Shown: piece by piece, positions 1-7,257 of the stretch | Numbering within the stretch: the stretch's first letter is position 1 | How the letters are laid out: the number at the start of each line of letters is the position of its first letter | NCBI GenBank assembly: GCA_007694055.1 | Contig: RECK01000178.1 | Location: forward strand, 1-47,671 | Direction: 5' to 3' | From: Wenzhouxiangella sp. | Lineage (GTDB): Bacteria > Pseudomonadota > Gammaproteobacteria > Xanthomonadales > Wenzhouxiangellaceae | Length of the DNA stretch: 47,671 nucleotides | Notes under the pieces: model-generated | The model's database searches: none | What the model was told of the DNA's origin: nothing | Seen by the model: only the letters and a program-made list of their open reading frames with translations | Program-made: the position numbers and the translations under genes

Positions 1-84
1 CAAGCGGTCGACTTTCTCCAGAAACTCGATGCGGAAGCCGCTTTCGGCAGCCAGCCGGTGAAGGGATTCGGCCGACAGGCTCAT
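1..84 (-). CDS. AbiEii-type nucleotidyltransferase toxin, N-terminal fragment (cut by window edge)
   Basis: Only the first 28 codons are present, starting at ATG 84-82 and reading MSLSAESLHRL... to ...FLEKVDRL. The start overlaps the antitoxin stop in an ATGA arrangement (TGA at 83-81), so the two are translationally coupled. The short N-terminus, with an A-E-S-G-F-R-I-E-x-L-E-K-V pattern, is what I recall of the start of AbiEii/AbiGii nucleotidyltransferase toxins. Members of that family block growth by nucleotidylating tRNA acceptor ends or related targets. The catalytic GSxxD region lies outside the window and cannot be checked. The call rests mainly on the AbiEi-like partner and the overlap. 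Confidence 0.72.
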   Translation of the reverse strand, partial: MSLSAESLHRLAAESGFRIEFLEKVDRL

Positions 85-875
85 GCCAGCTCATCCCAGC
101 TCTGTTCGGCGAGGGAGACGGGAACCACCAGGTTCCAGCGGGAGAGGTAGCGCGTGGGTTCGCTGCTGGTGCGATCGAGGTAATGCGCACTGGCCGGTGA
201 ATGCTCACGCAGCTTGTCGAGCGTCTGGTCGTCGACCATCAAACGAGAACGGTTGACCTCCAGGAACCAGCCGACCTTGGCAGCCGTGGTGGCATTATCC
301 AGTGCCTCGACATAGCGGCACACTGTCGGCAAGTCCAGGTACTCGATCATGTCAAGCGAGCGCCAGACCTCCTCCCAACCGCCACACAGCTCGGGCCGAT
401 CCAGGACATCCACAAACGTGCGCTCCAGCCCGGTAACCCTGAGTGGAACGCCGGAACGATCCAGGGTTTCAATGCCGATCTCATGCTGATCGCGCCGCGT
501 CAGGGCCAGCGGGGTTGAAACCGGCCGATACAGGGTGCCCCTGAACTCGAACGGACGCAATTTGCGTTCGGCGAGAAACTGGACCTCATTGAAGCTGCTG
601 TAGGCTCGACCATGCAACTCCAGGGCACTGTGATAGGCCAGGGTGGCGTGGGGTGTGATGTGCCCGGCAATCAGGAACGGATCGACCGGGCAGCTTTCCG
701 GCTCGGAGCCCGGCGGGACGACCCAGTAAAGTCCGCGGCGAACCGGAAGAATGTGCCCTCGTTTGCGGTGGTAGTCCAACGAAGCCTTGCGGCCGGTGCC
801 GCTAATATTGGTCGCGGCCTCGAACTGGTCGATGCGAAACAGCTTGTGCTGCTTGATAAAGGACCCCGGCTCCAT
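81..875 (-). CDS. AbiEi-family antitoxin / transcriptional regulator
   Basis: A 264-residue protein of the AbiEi family (COG5340-like), the antitoxin half of a type IV toxin-antitoxin pair. Known AbiEi proteins have an N-terminal winged helix that autorepresses the operon and a C-terminal domain that neutralises the toxin indirectly. Visible here are an N-terminal segment with R-I-D-Q-F-E-A-A (about 14-21), a basic wing-like R-K-R-G-H-I-L-P-V-R-R-G-L-Y stretch (about 37-50) and the typical ATLAYHSALELHG segment near residue 80. The GLERTFVDVLDRPELCGG stretch near residue 150 is also characteristic of the family. The start at ATG 875-873 has a GGAAA Shine-Dalgarno at 893-889. The stop overlaps the toxin start by 4 bp. 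An inverted repeat immediately upstream suggests autorepression. Confidence 0.88.
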   Translation of the reverse strand: MEPGSFIKQHKLFRIDQFEAATNISGTGRKASLDYHRKRGHILPVRRGLYWVVPPGSEPESCPVDPFLIAGHITPHATLAYHSALELHGRAYSSFNEVQFLAERKLRPFEFRGTLYRPVSTPLALTRRDQHEIGIETLDRSGVPLRVTGLERTFVDVLDRPELCGGWEEVWRSLDMIEYLDLPTVCRYVEALDNATTAAKVGWFLEVNRSRLMVDDQTLDKLREHSPASAHYLDRTSSEPTRYLSRWNLVVPVSLAEQSWDELA

Positions 876-938
876 GACTTGATATATTTCCGCTTAAGGC
901 ATAAATACAGTATGCTTTACGAGCATATATATCAAGTC
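876..938 (-). promoter_or_regulatory. abiE operator/promoter: 12-bp inverted repeat
   Basis: Perfect 12-bp arms at 876-887 and 927-938 (GACTTGATATAT / ATATATCAAGTC) flank a 39-bp spacer. A second, smaller inverted repeat, TATGCT/AGCATA (911-916 and 922-927), lies inside. On the minus strand the distal arm contains a -35-like TTGATA (935-930). The proximal arm fills the gap between the Shine-Dalgarno and the ATG. Known AbiEi antitoxins bind paired inverted repeats to repress their own operon, so these arms are the obvious candidate operator. The A+T richness contrasts with the surrounding GC-rich DNA. The -10 is not clear. Confidence 0.6.
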
Positions 939-957
939 GGGTCTGCCTGATCGCGCT

Positions 958-998
958 CCTTCGGAGGGCTGTACTCTATCCAGCTGAGCTGCGGGCGC
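958..998 (-). pseudogene. tRNA-Arg (anticodon CCG), 5' half only
   Basis: Reading the minus strand from 998 gives an acceptor 5' strand GCGCCCG, a D-arm (GCTC..AGCTGGATA..GAGT), the anticodon 5' strand CAGCC and the loop CTCCGAA with anticodon CCG. The 3' anticodon strand matches for two bases (GG) and then diverges. No variable loop, T-arm (no TTCGA) or acceptor 3' strand follows. Position 8 is C rather than the nearly invariant U. The gene is therefore broken in the anticodon stem and the AbiE operon begins about 20 bp further on. This fits disruption at a tRNA attachment site or a deletion. Confidence 0.75.
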
Positions 999-1117
999 GT
1001 AGGCGCGGAGTATCGCAAAGTATCCTTGATTGGGGGTTGAGCGGCGCTTTGCTCAAGTTGCTGAATTTCTGCGGCAGAGCCTATTGATGGGCGGGGGCTC
1101 TGCGGTGACGATGCCTT

Positions 1118-1146
1118 TTGCCGCCATTCTCACGTTCTGTGATAAT
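1118..1146 (+). promoter_or_regulatory. Possible sigma-70 promoter
   Basis: TTGCCG (1118-1123), a 17-bp spacer and GATAAT (1141-1146) on the plus strand. No protein gene follows in this direction. A transcript starting near 1153 would run through two consecutive stem-loops (1198-1260) and could stop at the weak hairpin ending at 1304. Chance occurrence is possible. Confidence 0.25.
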
Positions 1147-1188
1147 ATTTCATGGTACGGCTGTGCAAGAAGCTTCTGGCTTCGCAAT

Positions 1189-1237
1189 AAAAAAGAGGGC
1201 CGGCGCCCGAAGTGCAGGGAGGGTGTGGGCGCCGGCC
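1189..1237 (-). terminator. Intrinsic terminator (minus strand)
   Basis: An 11-bp perfect GC stem (1227-1237 with 1198-1208) with an 18-nt loop is followed on the minus strand by CTC and a run of six T (1194-1189). It lies about 110 bp beyond the stop codon of the GGDEF-EAL gene and would also insulate it from the tRNA remnant and abiE. Confidence 0.7.
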
Positions 1238-1318
1238 AGAACGGTGCTGTGAACCGTTCTATTGAGTAATACGGAATCTGGCCGGTTTTTGGGTCACCGG
1301 TTTTGTGAAATCTTTCTC

Positions 1319-1343
1319 AAAAAAGGGTGCGCGCGGTCGCGCG
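1319..1343 (-). terminator. Weaker intrinsic terminator just after the GGDEF-EAL gene
   Basis: On the minus strand a short CG-repeat stem (1338-1343 with 1330-1335) is followed five bases later by TTTTTT (1324-1319), starting directly after the stop codon at 1348. The 2-nt formal loop means the real stem is shorter. It may act together with the stronger hairpin at 1189-1237. Confidence 0.4.
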
Positions 1344-1347
1344 GGCA

Positions 1348-3612
1348 TCATTGGTGAGCTTCAGTTGCGACATTCCGCCACGGCAGTTCTCCGGTCAGCA
1401 TGGTGCTGATGGCCTCGGCTTCGACCGGGCGAGAAAAAAGGAAGCCCTGGGCGAAATCGCATTTGAATTGTCTGAGCAATTCGAGCTGGTCCAGCCGCTC
1501 CACTCCTTCGGCCACGGTTTGCATGCCCAGATCCCCGGCCAGGCTGCAGATGGTACGGGTGATCGCCTGGTCTTCGTGGTCATCGGCCAGGTCCTGGATG
1601 AAACCGCGATCGATCTTGACTACCGAGATCGGGAAGTTTTTCAGGTAGGCCAACGATGAATAGCCCACTCCAAAGTCGTCGACCACGATCCGCATTCCAA
1701 TATCGTTGAGCTTTTCCAGCATGCGACGGTTGCGCATGAGGTTTTCGATCAGCACTTCCTCGGTGATCTCGAGGTGGATCAGCTCCGGCTGGATTCGATA
1801 CCTGTGCAACAGCATGCTGAGTTTTTCGGCGAAGTCACCCTCTCGTACCTGGGCACCGGAAACATTCACGGCCAGGCCCGGCGGTTGTTTCACGCTTTTT
1901 TTCCACTCCGCCAGGTCACTCAGTGCGCGCTCCAGAGCGAACTCGCCCAGCCGCCCGATCACCCCGGTTTCCTCGGCCACCCGTATGAATTCCTGTGGCG
2001 GCACCTGGTAACCCTTTTCGTGCTGCCAGCGCAGCAACGCTTCCAGGCCAACCAGGGAAAGGTCCTTGACGCTGACGATTGGCTGATAGACCACCCGAAA
2101 CTGGCCGGCATCCAGGGCATGGCGAATATCACGGCTGAGGTTCAGCCGATGCTGGGCCTGGCTGAACATCTCGCGGGTGAACACGGCAAACTGGTTACGC
2201 CCGGCATTCTTTGCCTTGAACAGGGCGGTATCGGCGTTTTGAATCAGGTCGGCAACGGTTTCGCCTGATTCGGAGTAGTAGGCAATACCGATACTGGCCG
2301 ATACGAAGAATCGGTTGTCGTCAATGGCAAAGCCGTGGTCCAGCGAGCGCAGAATGTTGATGGCCAGCTGCTCGATATCCTCCCGCAAAGGCCGAATTGC
2401 AGCGATCAGGAACTCGTCACCCCCGTGCCGGCCGACAAAATCGCGATCTTTCAGGACCGTCGCCAGTCGGCGCGGGATCTCGCACAAGAGCTGATCACCG
2501 AGCTGGTGGCCAAGGGAATCATTGATGTCCTTGAACTGGTCAAGATCAAAGAACATCAGGGCCAGCTGGCCCTTCTCACCTTCGCTGTCGGCGAGGATGC
2601 GCTCCAGGTAGCGCGTGGAGCCGGTCCGATTGGGTAGCCCGGTCAAGGTGTCATGCGTGACCAGCAGCTCCATTTCCTGCTCGGCCAGCTCGCGCTCCCG
2701 GATTTCCTGCTCCAGCCTGTTGTTCGAGCGGGCCAGGACGTTGGCGTGACGGCCGGCATTCAGGGCAAGAAAGGTAACGATAGCCAGCAGCAGCGAAACC
2801 GCGCTGCCACCGATGATTGCGACCCGGGGCAAGGCGGAGGCATATTGCTGTCGTGAGGATTCGCTGAGGCCGAATTCAAACTCCATGGCATCGCCATCGC
2901 CATCCAGATCAATGGCAAATCCTGCCTGCCACTGGTAGGTATTGAATTCGTCCGGCTCGGGATAGGGAAAAACAATCTCACCCCTGGATCTCACTCTAAG
3001 CTTCAGCTCATCGCGAAACATATCGGAAATCATGCGCTCGACCGCATCGGGCACACTGAAGGTGGCGGCGAGGAAACCGCGGTGCGCCACACCGACCCCG
3101 ATGGGGTGATAAAAGGTCAGGGTGAAGCGCCCACCCGGAATGAGCACCGGTCGGGCGATGACAAATTCGCCGGTCTGGCTTGCTTCTCGAAGCGCACCCG
3201 CATGGTATCTGGCCGGAGCGAAAATCAGCCGCGCGTCACTCGTCGCTGCATCGCTCTGCTCGATCCAGATAATCTCGAGCTCGGGGTCCAGCACCCCGAT
3301 GGCATGGTAAAAGGCATGATGAGATTTGAACAGGCTCACCTCGCGCTGCCAGCCGGACCAATCCTCCAGCCCGTGGTAGTCGAACCGTGCCGCCATGCGC
3401 TGATGAGCCAGGATTTGCTCATTGACGCCGTCCAGCATGTCGGCGTGCACGTATTCGGCCAACTGGCGGACGTGCCGCTCAAGCGTTGCATCCTGGTCAT
3501 CGACCAGGCTGCGATAGAACAGGTAGTTGGCGGCAAGTGCGGCTATGAGGATCAGAAATGCCAGCAGCAGCGCTGCCTGCGGAGTTCCGGAAGCCCGCTC
3601 ACTTGCACTCAT
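1348..3612 (-). CDS. Membrane sensor GGDEF-EAL protein (c-di-GMP synthesis/degradation)
   Basis: A 754-residue inner-membrane protein. It has an N-terminal transmembrane helix (about 13-33), a periplasmic sensor region of about 220 residues, a second helix near 260-283, then GGDEF and EAL domains. The GGDEF motif is intact (397-401, RHGGDEF). The inhibitory RxxD site is KxxD, so product inhibition is probably absent. The EAL domain keeps EALLRW (524-529), the Asn of NVSGAQ, EITEE, DDFG, the Lys of VKIDR, EGVE and QGF, so phosphodiesterase activity is expected. The frame stays open far upstream, but the start is placed at ATG 3612-3610, with GGCGGG upstream and the hydrophobic signal anchor right after it. 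An upstream extension would run antisense through two other genes. It is transcribed alone, divergent from the membrane protein at 3764. Confidence 0.92.
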   Translation of the reverse strand: MSASERASGTPQAALLLAFLILIAALAANYLFYRSLVDDQDATLERHVRQLAEYVHADMLDGVNEQILAHQRMAARFDYHGLEDWSGWQREVSLFKSHHAFYHAIGVLDPELEIIWIEQSDAATSDARLIFAPARYHAGALREASQTGEFVIARPVLIPGGRFTLTFYHPIGVGVAHRGFLAATFSVPDAVERMISDMFRDELKLRVRSRGEIVFPYPEPDEFNTYQWQAGFAIDLDGDGDAMEFEFGLSESSRQQYASALPRVAIIGGSAVSLLLAIVTFLALNAGRHANVLARSNNRLEQEIRERELAEQEMELLVTHDTLTGLPNRTGSTRYLERILADSEGEKGQLALMFFDLDQFKDINDSLGHQLGDQLLCEIPRRLATVLKDRDFVGRHGGDEFLIAAIRPLREDIEQLAINILRSLDHGFAIDDNRFFVSASIGIAYYSESGETVADLIQNADTALFKAKNAGRNQFAVFTREMFSQAQHRLNLSRDIRHALDAGQFRVVYQPIVSVKDLSLVGLEALLRWQHEKGYQVPPQEFIRVAEETGVIGRLGEFALERALSDLAEWKKSVKQPPGLAVNVSGAQVREGDFAEKLSMLLHRYRIQPELIHLEITEEVLIENLMRNRRMLEKLNDIGMRIVVDDFGVGYSSLAYLKNFPISVVKIDRGFIQDLADDHEDQAITRTICSLAGDLGMQTVAEGVERLDQLELLRQFKCDFAQGFLFSRPVEAEAISTMLTGELPWRNVATEAHQ

Positions 3613-3684
3613 GTTTTGCCCGCCATTGGCGGAACGGGCCTTGCAAACAGCTGCCGTTTCACGATGATTGGCCCGTAAACCCTG

Positions 3685-3713
3685 TTGGGGAAAGCGATAT
3701 GCGAGAGTATAAC
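3685..3713 (+). promoter_or_regulatory. Sigma-70-like promoter
   Basis: TTGGGG (3685-3690), a 17-bp spacer and TATAAC (3708-3713) lie about 50 bp before the start at 3764, so this is the likely promoter of the small membrane protein. Confidence 0.5.
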
Positions 3714-3763
3714 GAAAGCAAGGCGGACACCGCAGTGGCGGCAACGGTTCGGAGCACCGACTG

Positions 3764-4180
3764 ATGGATTTGCAGTTTCTGGCCTTTCCACCAACCCGGC
3801 TGCTGGCAAGCATCGCAGCCGGCCTGGTTGTTTCCCTGGTACTGAGCGAGGGCCTGCTTGCCCTGCTTCCCTGGCTGGTACATGGTTTCGAGCGCCCCGT
3901 GCCGGCAGCCGCCATGCCGGAGCCAGCTGCGCTTGCCTGGCAGCTGCTGATCTGGACCCTGGCCGCTTTCGTGTCGGCAACCCTGGCAGCCGCGATGGCT
4001 GGACCACGCTCGGCCGGCTGGGTAGCCGGCGGACTGTGGCTTTTTCCGATATTGCTCAGCTGGGGATTGATGGGTCTGGACAGTCGGATGCTGCTGGCTG
4101 CCGCGCTGTTGGTGGTCACGGCAACCCTGGCCGGGGCCGGCCTGGCGCGGCGCGTGGAGAACTCGACGCAGCCCGGCTGA
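3764..4180 (+). CDS. Small hydrophobic membrane protein of unknown function
   Basis: A 138-residue protein with about four predicted transmembrane segments (roughly 12-38, 58-80, 84-102 and 108-128). It has few charged residues apart from an arginine pair near the C-terminus. I recognise no family. It sits between a promoter-like sequence and the c5-type cytochrome, whose own -10 element begins about 20 bp after this stop, so the two are probably separate transcripts. Function cannot be assigned. Confidence 0.7.
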   Translation: MDLQFLAFPPTRLLASIAAGLVVSLVLSEGLLALLPWLVHGFERPVPAAAMPEPAALAWQLLIWTLAAFVSATLAAAMAGPRSAGWVAGGLWLFPILLSWGLMGLDSRMLLAAALLVVTATLAGAGLARRVENSTQPG

Positions 4181-4201
4181 CTTTCCCTTAAGCGCCTGCG
4201 A

Positions 4202-4207
4202 TATAAT
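4202..4207 (+). promoter_or_regulatory. -10 element TATAAT for the cytochrome gene
   Basis: A perfect TATAAT. The only -35-like match is CTGACT at 4177-4182 with a long 19-bp spacer, so the promoter may be weak or activator-dependent. The leader to GTG 4288 would be about 75 nt. Confidence 0.4.
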
Positions 4208-4287
4208 CCGGGGTTTGGCGCGCACGCCGCAGGGCGAGTGACGCTTGATTTGCAACGTAATCGAACATTAAATGAGGTTGACCCAGC

Positions 4288-4791
4288 GTGTCTGCTGAGC
4301 ATGATCGTCTTTTCATCCGGAACTTCAGCCTGACCCTGGTCGGGCTGGTGCTGTTCACCATCGTCATCATTTTCGCTGCCCGGGCGATTCACAGCCAGCT
4401 TGAGCCCAGCGAGAATCCGGCCCGTGAAGCAGCCAGGATCGACCGTCTGCAACCCGTCGCTGGCGTCTTTGCCGGCGAAACCGGGCGCGCGGCGGCTGCG
4501 GCCGCAGTAGCGGCAGCGGCTGCGGCCGCACCCCAGGTAGCATTCGACGGCTCGCTGGATGGCGGGCTGATCTATGAACGCGCCTGCGCCAGCTGCCACG
4601 AGGTCGGCGCCGCCGGCGCACCGCTGATGGTTGCCAGCGCCTGGGCCGGACGCCTGGAAAAGGGCATGGAAACGCTGGTTGCCAATGCCATCGACGGCAT
4701 CGGGGCCATGCCGCCGCGGGGCGGCCGTCGCGACCTCAGCGACGAGCAGATCGAAATTTCAGTTGCCTACATGCTCGACATGCTTGATTGA
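4288..4791 (+). CDS. Membrane-anchored c5-type cytochrome
   Basis: A 167-residue protein with an uncleaved N-terminal helix (about 12-32), an Ala-rich linker (68-81) and a monohaem cytochrome c domain. The haem site is CASCH (100-104). The likely axial methionine is M141 in GAMPPRGG, a pattern typical of the cytochrome c5 family. It should carry electrons on the periplasmic face, probably between the respiratory chain and a terminal oxidase; the partner is not visible. The start is GTG 4288 with a GAGG about 11 bp upstream. The 3' end overlaps the convergent acpH gene by 33 bp. The linker is encoded by an imperfect 24-bp repeat that could vary in length between strains. Confidence 0.88.
   Translation: MSAEHDRLFIRNFSLTLVGLVLFTIVIIFAARAIHSQLEPSENPAREAARIDRLQPVAGVFAGETGRAAAAAAVAAAAAAAPQVAFDGSLDGGLIYERACASCHEVGAAGAPLMVASAWAGRLEKGMETLVANAIDGIGAMPPRGGRRDLSDEQIEISVAYMLDMLD
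4492..4530 (+). repeat. Tandem 15-of-24-bp repeat in the poly-Ala linker
   Basis: The 15-mer GCGGCTGCGGCCGCA occurs at 4492-4506 and again at 4516-4530, in frame and 24 bp apart, encoding the Ala-rich linker. An in-frame gain or loss of one unit would change the linker by eight residues. Confidence 0.75.
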
Positions 4792-5373
4792 CGGGTCGGG
4801 CCAACTTCGCACCCTGGCCTGAAGATCGGGAAATAGACTGAGAAACACCGCCTCGAGCCGAGCTTCGTGCCGATCGAGCAGATCAAGCCCGCTGGCCAGC
4901 GGGCTTTTTCGTGCGTGCCGACGGGCCAGGCCGCTGAAGATCTGCTGCAGCATGTCGCGGTCCTGGTAGCGCTGCCAGAGTCGATGCTCCCGGGCCCAGG
5001 CGGCAAATGACGCCAGGCGCGGCGGCAGATCCGGCCCGTGCCGTGCCAGCAAGGCATCGATGGAACGGGCATATTGTTCGATTGGGGCCGGACCGAACCT
5101 GGCCCAGTGTCGACTCAGCATGTAATCGAACAGCACGTCGACGATCACGCCCCCGTAGCGTCGCCAGGGTGGGGCCAGCTCTGACAGGAAGGCGCGTACG
5201 GCAGGATGTTGATCAGACCAGGCATCAATGCGCCGGTGCAACAAAACGCCCCGCACCCAGGGCGATGGCAGGGATGCCAATGCCTGCCTGCCCTTGACGT
5301 GATCGCCCAGCAAAGCGCCCAAGCGCAGTCCGTCATCACTGCCGGCCAGCACGAAATGAGCAAGGTGATTCAT
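4759..5373 (-). CDS. acpH: Acyl carrier protein phosphodiesterase (DUF479)
   Basis: A 204-residue protein starting MNHLAHFVLA with a GALLGDHVKG segment, then LHRRIDAWSDQHP and YGGVIVDVLFDYMLSRHW. These are hallmarks of AcpH, which removes the 4'-phosphopantetheine arm from acyl carrier protein. The His and Asp residues in those motifs belong to the HD-like metal site. I place the start at ATG 5373 because the upstream 41 codons do not resemble the family. It is divergent from the alpha/beta hydrolase at 5472. Its last 33 bp overlap the end of the cytochrome gene. Confidence 0.87.
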   Translation of the reverse strand: MNHLAHFVLAGSDDGLRLGALLGDHVKGRQALASLPSPWVRGVLLHRRIDAWSDQHPAVRAFLSELAPPWRRYGGVIVDVLFDYMLSRHWARFGPAPIEQYARSIDALLARHGPDLPPRLASFAAWAREHRLWQRYQDRDMLQQIFSGLARRHARKSPLASGLDLLDRHEARLEAVFLSLFPDLQARVRSWPDPSIKHVEHVGN

Positions 5374-5471
5374 CGATATGCATGCCTTCGGGCTCTGAGT
5401 TATCATAATCGCCTTTGCAAGATCGCCAAGTTGATGGCGAATCAGGCAAGCCACCAGGAGCCAGGACCGAA

Positions 5472-6128
5472 GTGCTCGACCCTGACACTTTTCCAACCGA
5501 AACCGCCGAATTCTTCCTCACCGGGCCGGCCGGCAAGCTCGAAGTGCTGACCGATTTCCCGGAAGACGATCAGGTGCGTCCAGCCGTAGCCGTGCTGTGC
5601 CATCCGCACCCGCGTCATGGCGGCACCATGCGCAACAAGGTGGTCACCATCATGGAGCGCTCGCTGCGCGAGCTCGGCTTGCCGACGGTTCGCTTCAACT
5701 ACCGCGGGGTGGGCGAAAGCGAGGGCGAATTCGACGATGGTGACGGCGAGACGGCTGATCTTGCTGCCGTTGTCGACTGGGTTCGCCGGGTGCGACCCGA
5801 TGCCGACTTGTGGCTGGGCGGCTTTTCTTTTGGCGCCTACATTACCGTCAAGGCCGCCCAGGACCTGCCGGTGCGCCAGCTGATTTCCATTGCGCCACCG
5901 GTAGAGCGCTACGGCTTCGAGAACTTCGTGCCGCCAAACTGCCCGTGGCTGGTCGTGCAAGGCGATGAGGATGATGTCGTGTCACCGGAAGCCGTGGTGA
6001 CCTGGGCCGAGGCGCTGGACCAGAAACCCAGCCTGGTGATGATGGAGGGCACCGGCCACTTCTTCCACCGCCGTTTGATGGACCTGCGCGGCCTGATCAA
6101 GAACCACGTCCAGCCCAACCTGCCCTGA
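5472..6128 (+). CDS. Alpha/beta hydrolase (COG2945-like)
   Basis: A 218-residue single-domain hydrolase. The CHPHPRHGGTMRNKVV segment (43-58) is typical of the COG2945 group. The nucleophile lies in GFSFGA (S119), with acidic candidates D165 and D168 in QGDEDD and a catalytic H196 in GTGHFFH. The substrate is unknown. The GTG at 5472 is favoured because CAGGAG lies at 5455-5460; an in-frame TTG at 5415 would add 19 atypical residues. It is followed 9 bp later by zapE, and the two are probably co-transcribed. Confidence 0.85.
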   Translation: MLDPDTFPTETAEFFLTGPAGKLEVLTDFPEDDQVRPAVAVLCHPHPRHGGTMRNKVVTIMERSLRELGLPTVRFNYRGVGESEGEFDDGDGETADLAAVVDWVRRVRPDADLWLGGFSFGAYITVKAAQDLPVRQLISIAPPVERYGFENFVPPNCPWLVVQGDEDDVVSPEAVVTWAEALDQKPSLVMMEGTGHFFHRRLMDLRGLIKNHVQPNLP

Positions 6129-6137
6129 GTTGCCGGC

Positions 6138-7232
6138 ATGGGGGCCGAAGCTGCATCCGGGCCGCTACACGCCTACACGGCGCTGGTCGAGCAGGGTCGG
6201 CTGAGCGCAGATCCGGCCCAGCAGCGCCTGACCGAAACGCTGCAACAGCGATTCGAGACACTGCTTTGCAGTCATGGCGGCGTCCTGGCCCGCCTCAGGC
6301 GCAAGCGCAAACCCGTTCGCGGCCTCTACCTGCATGGCAAGGTGGGTCGCGGCAAGACCATGCTGATGGATCTTTTCGCTGCCTGCCTGCTGGATGCCGG
6401 CATCCCGGTATGGCGAATTCATTTTCATCGCTTCATGGACCACGTCCACGGCGAACTGGCCGGACTCGAGCACAAGCGCGACCCGCTGGCCACGGTGGCC
6501 AGGCGCATCGCCGACCGGGCCGGCGTGCTGTGCTTCGATGAATTTCACGTCGGCGATATCGGTGACGCGATGATTCTGGGCGAATTGCTGCGTCACCTGT
6601 TTGGGCGCGTCACCCTGGTTGCCACCAGCAACACCATACCCGACCAACTCTACGCCGACGGACTCCAGCGGGCCCGATTCTTGCCCGCCATCGAGGCCAT
6701 CAAGCGGCATTGCGACGTGATCAACCTGGATGCCGAGGACGATTACCGTCTGCGCGAGCTGGTCCAGCATCCGGTCTATTACGCCCCCCAGACCGCTGCA
6801 ACCCTGGCGACCCTGGAAGCGGAATTTGCCGCGCTGGCCGCCGGCGAACGGATAAGCACCCAGCCGATCAAGATTCGCGGCCATGTCATCGAACCGATCA
6901 AGCGGGCCGGCCCGGTAGCCTGGTTCGACTTCGCCACGCTTTGCGAAGGCCCCCGTGCCAGCGCCGACTACATCGAACTGGCCCGTCGCTTCGGCACCAT
7001 CGTCATCAGCGATATCCCGCAGCTGGACAACGATGACAACGACGCCACCCGCCGCTTCATCCACTTCGTCGATGAATGCTATGACCGTGCGGTCAAACTG
7101 ATTATTTCGGCTGAAGTCGAGCCGCAGCAGCTCTACCGGGGCAAACGCCTGGCAGCCGTGTTCGAGCGGACCCGCTCGCGCCTGATCGAAATGCAGAGCC
7201 GCGCCTACCTCGCCCTGCCGCACCGGCCCTGA
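6138..7232 (+). CDS. zapE: Cell division ATPase ZapE (AFG1-like)
   Basis: A 364-residue AAA-type P-loop protein. It has Walker A GKVGRGKT (67-74), Walker B VLCFDEFHV (130-138) and a sensor-1 segment VATSNTIPDQLY, all diagnostic of the AFG1/ZapE family. ZapE associates with the Z-ring under stress or low oxygen in E. coli; mitochondrial Afg1 assists turnover of respiratory subunits. The length matches the family. The start at ATG 6138 directly follows the hydrolase gene, though the upstream Shine-Dalgarno is weak. It converges with the TetR gene across a 25-bp gap. Confidence 0.93.
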   Translation: MGAEAASGPLHAYTALVEQGRLSADPAQQRLTETLQQRFETLLCSHGGVLARLRRKRKPVRGLYLHGKVGRGKTMLMDLFAACLLDAGIPVWRIHFHRFMDHVHGELAGLEHKRDPLATVARRIADRAGVLCFDEFHVGDIGDAMILGELLRHLFGRVTLVATSNTIPDQLYADGLQRARFLPAIEAIKRHCDVINLDAEDDYRLRELVQHPVYYAPQTAATLATLEAEFAALAAGERISTQPIKIRGHVIEPIKRAGPVAWFDFATLCEGPRASADYIELARRFGTIVISDIPQLDNDDNDATRRFIHFVDECYDRAVKLIISAEVEPQQLYRGKRLAAVFERTRSRLIEMQSRAYLALPHRP

Positions 7233-7257
7233 GCCAGGCCTGAACGGCCGCACCGGG

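Larger units (their letters stand above)
999..1347. other. Non-coding region with stem-loops
   Basis: I see no convincing gene here. Reading frames of up to about 110 codons exist but lack family signals and plausible composition. The region holds the upstream flank of the tRNA remnant, a plus-strand promoter-like sequence (1118-1146), a strong GC stem-loop (arms 1198-1208 and 1227-1237) and an abutting stem-loop (arms 1238-1245 and 1253-1260, 7-nt loop). A smaller hairpin (1282-1286 and 1296-1300, then TTTTG) and a GC hairpin (1330-1343) follow. Read on the minus strand, two of these look like intrinsic terminators for the GGDEF-EAL gene. Confidence 0.7.

Noticed and set aside
958-998. A complete, functional tRNA-Arg gene
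   Set aside because: There is no T-arm, variable loop or 3' acceptor strand; the 3' anticodon strand does not pair after two bases, and U8 is replaced.
1030-1269. A 79-codon plus-strand frame
   Set aside because: It has no ribosome site or recognisable sequence, and it runs through the terminator stem-loop.
3613-4599. An upstream extension of the GGDEF-EAL gene to 1083 residues
   Set aside because: The extension would run antisense through the small membrane gene and into the cytochrome gene, and its sequence is low-complexity. The signal-anchor helix right after ATG 3612 marks the true start.
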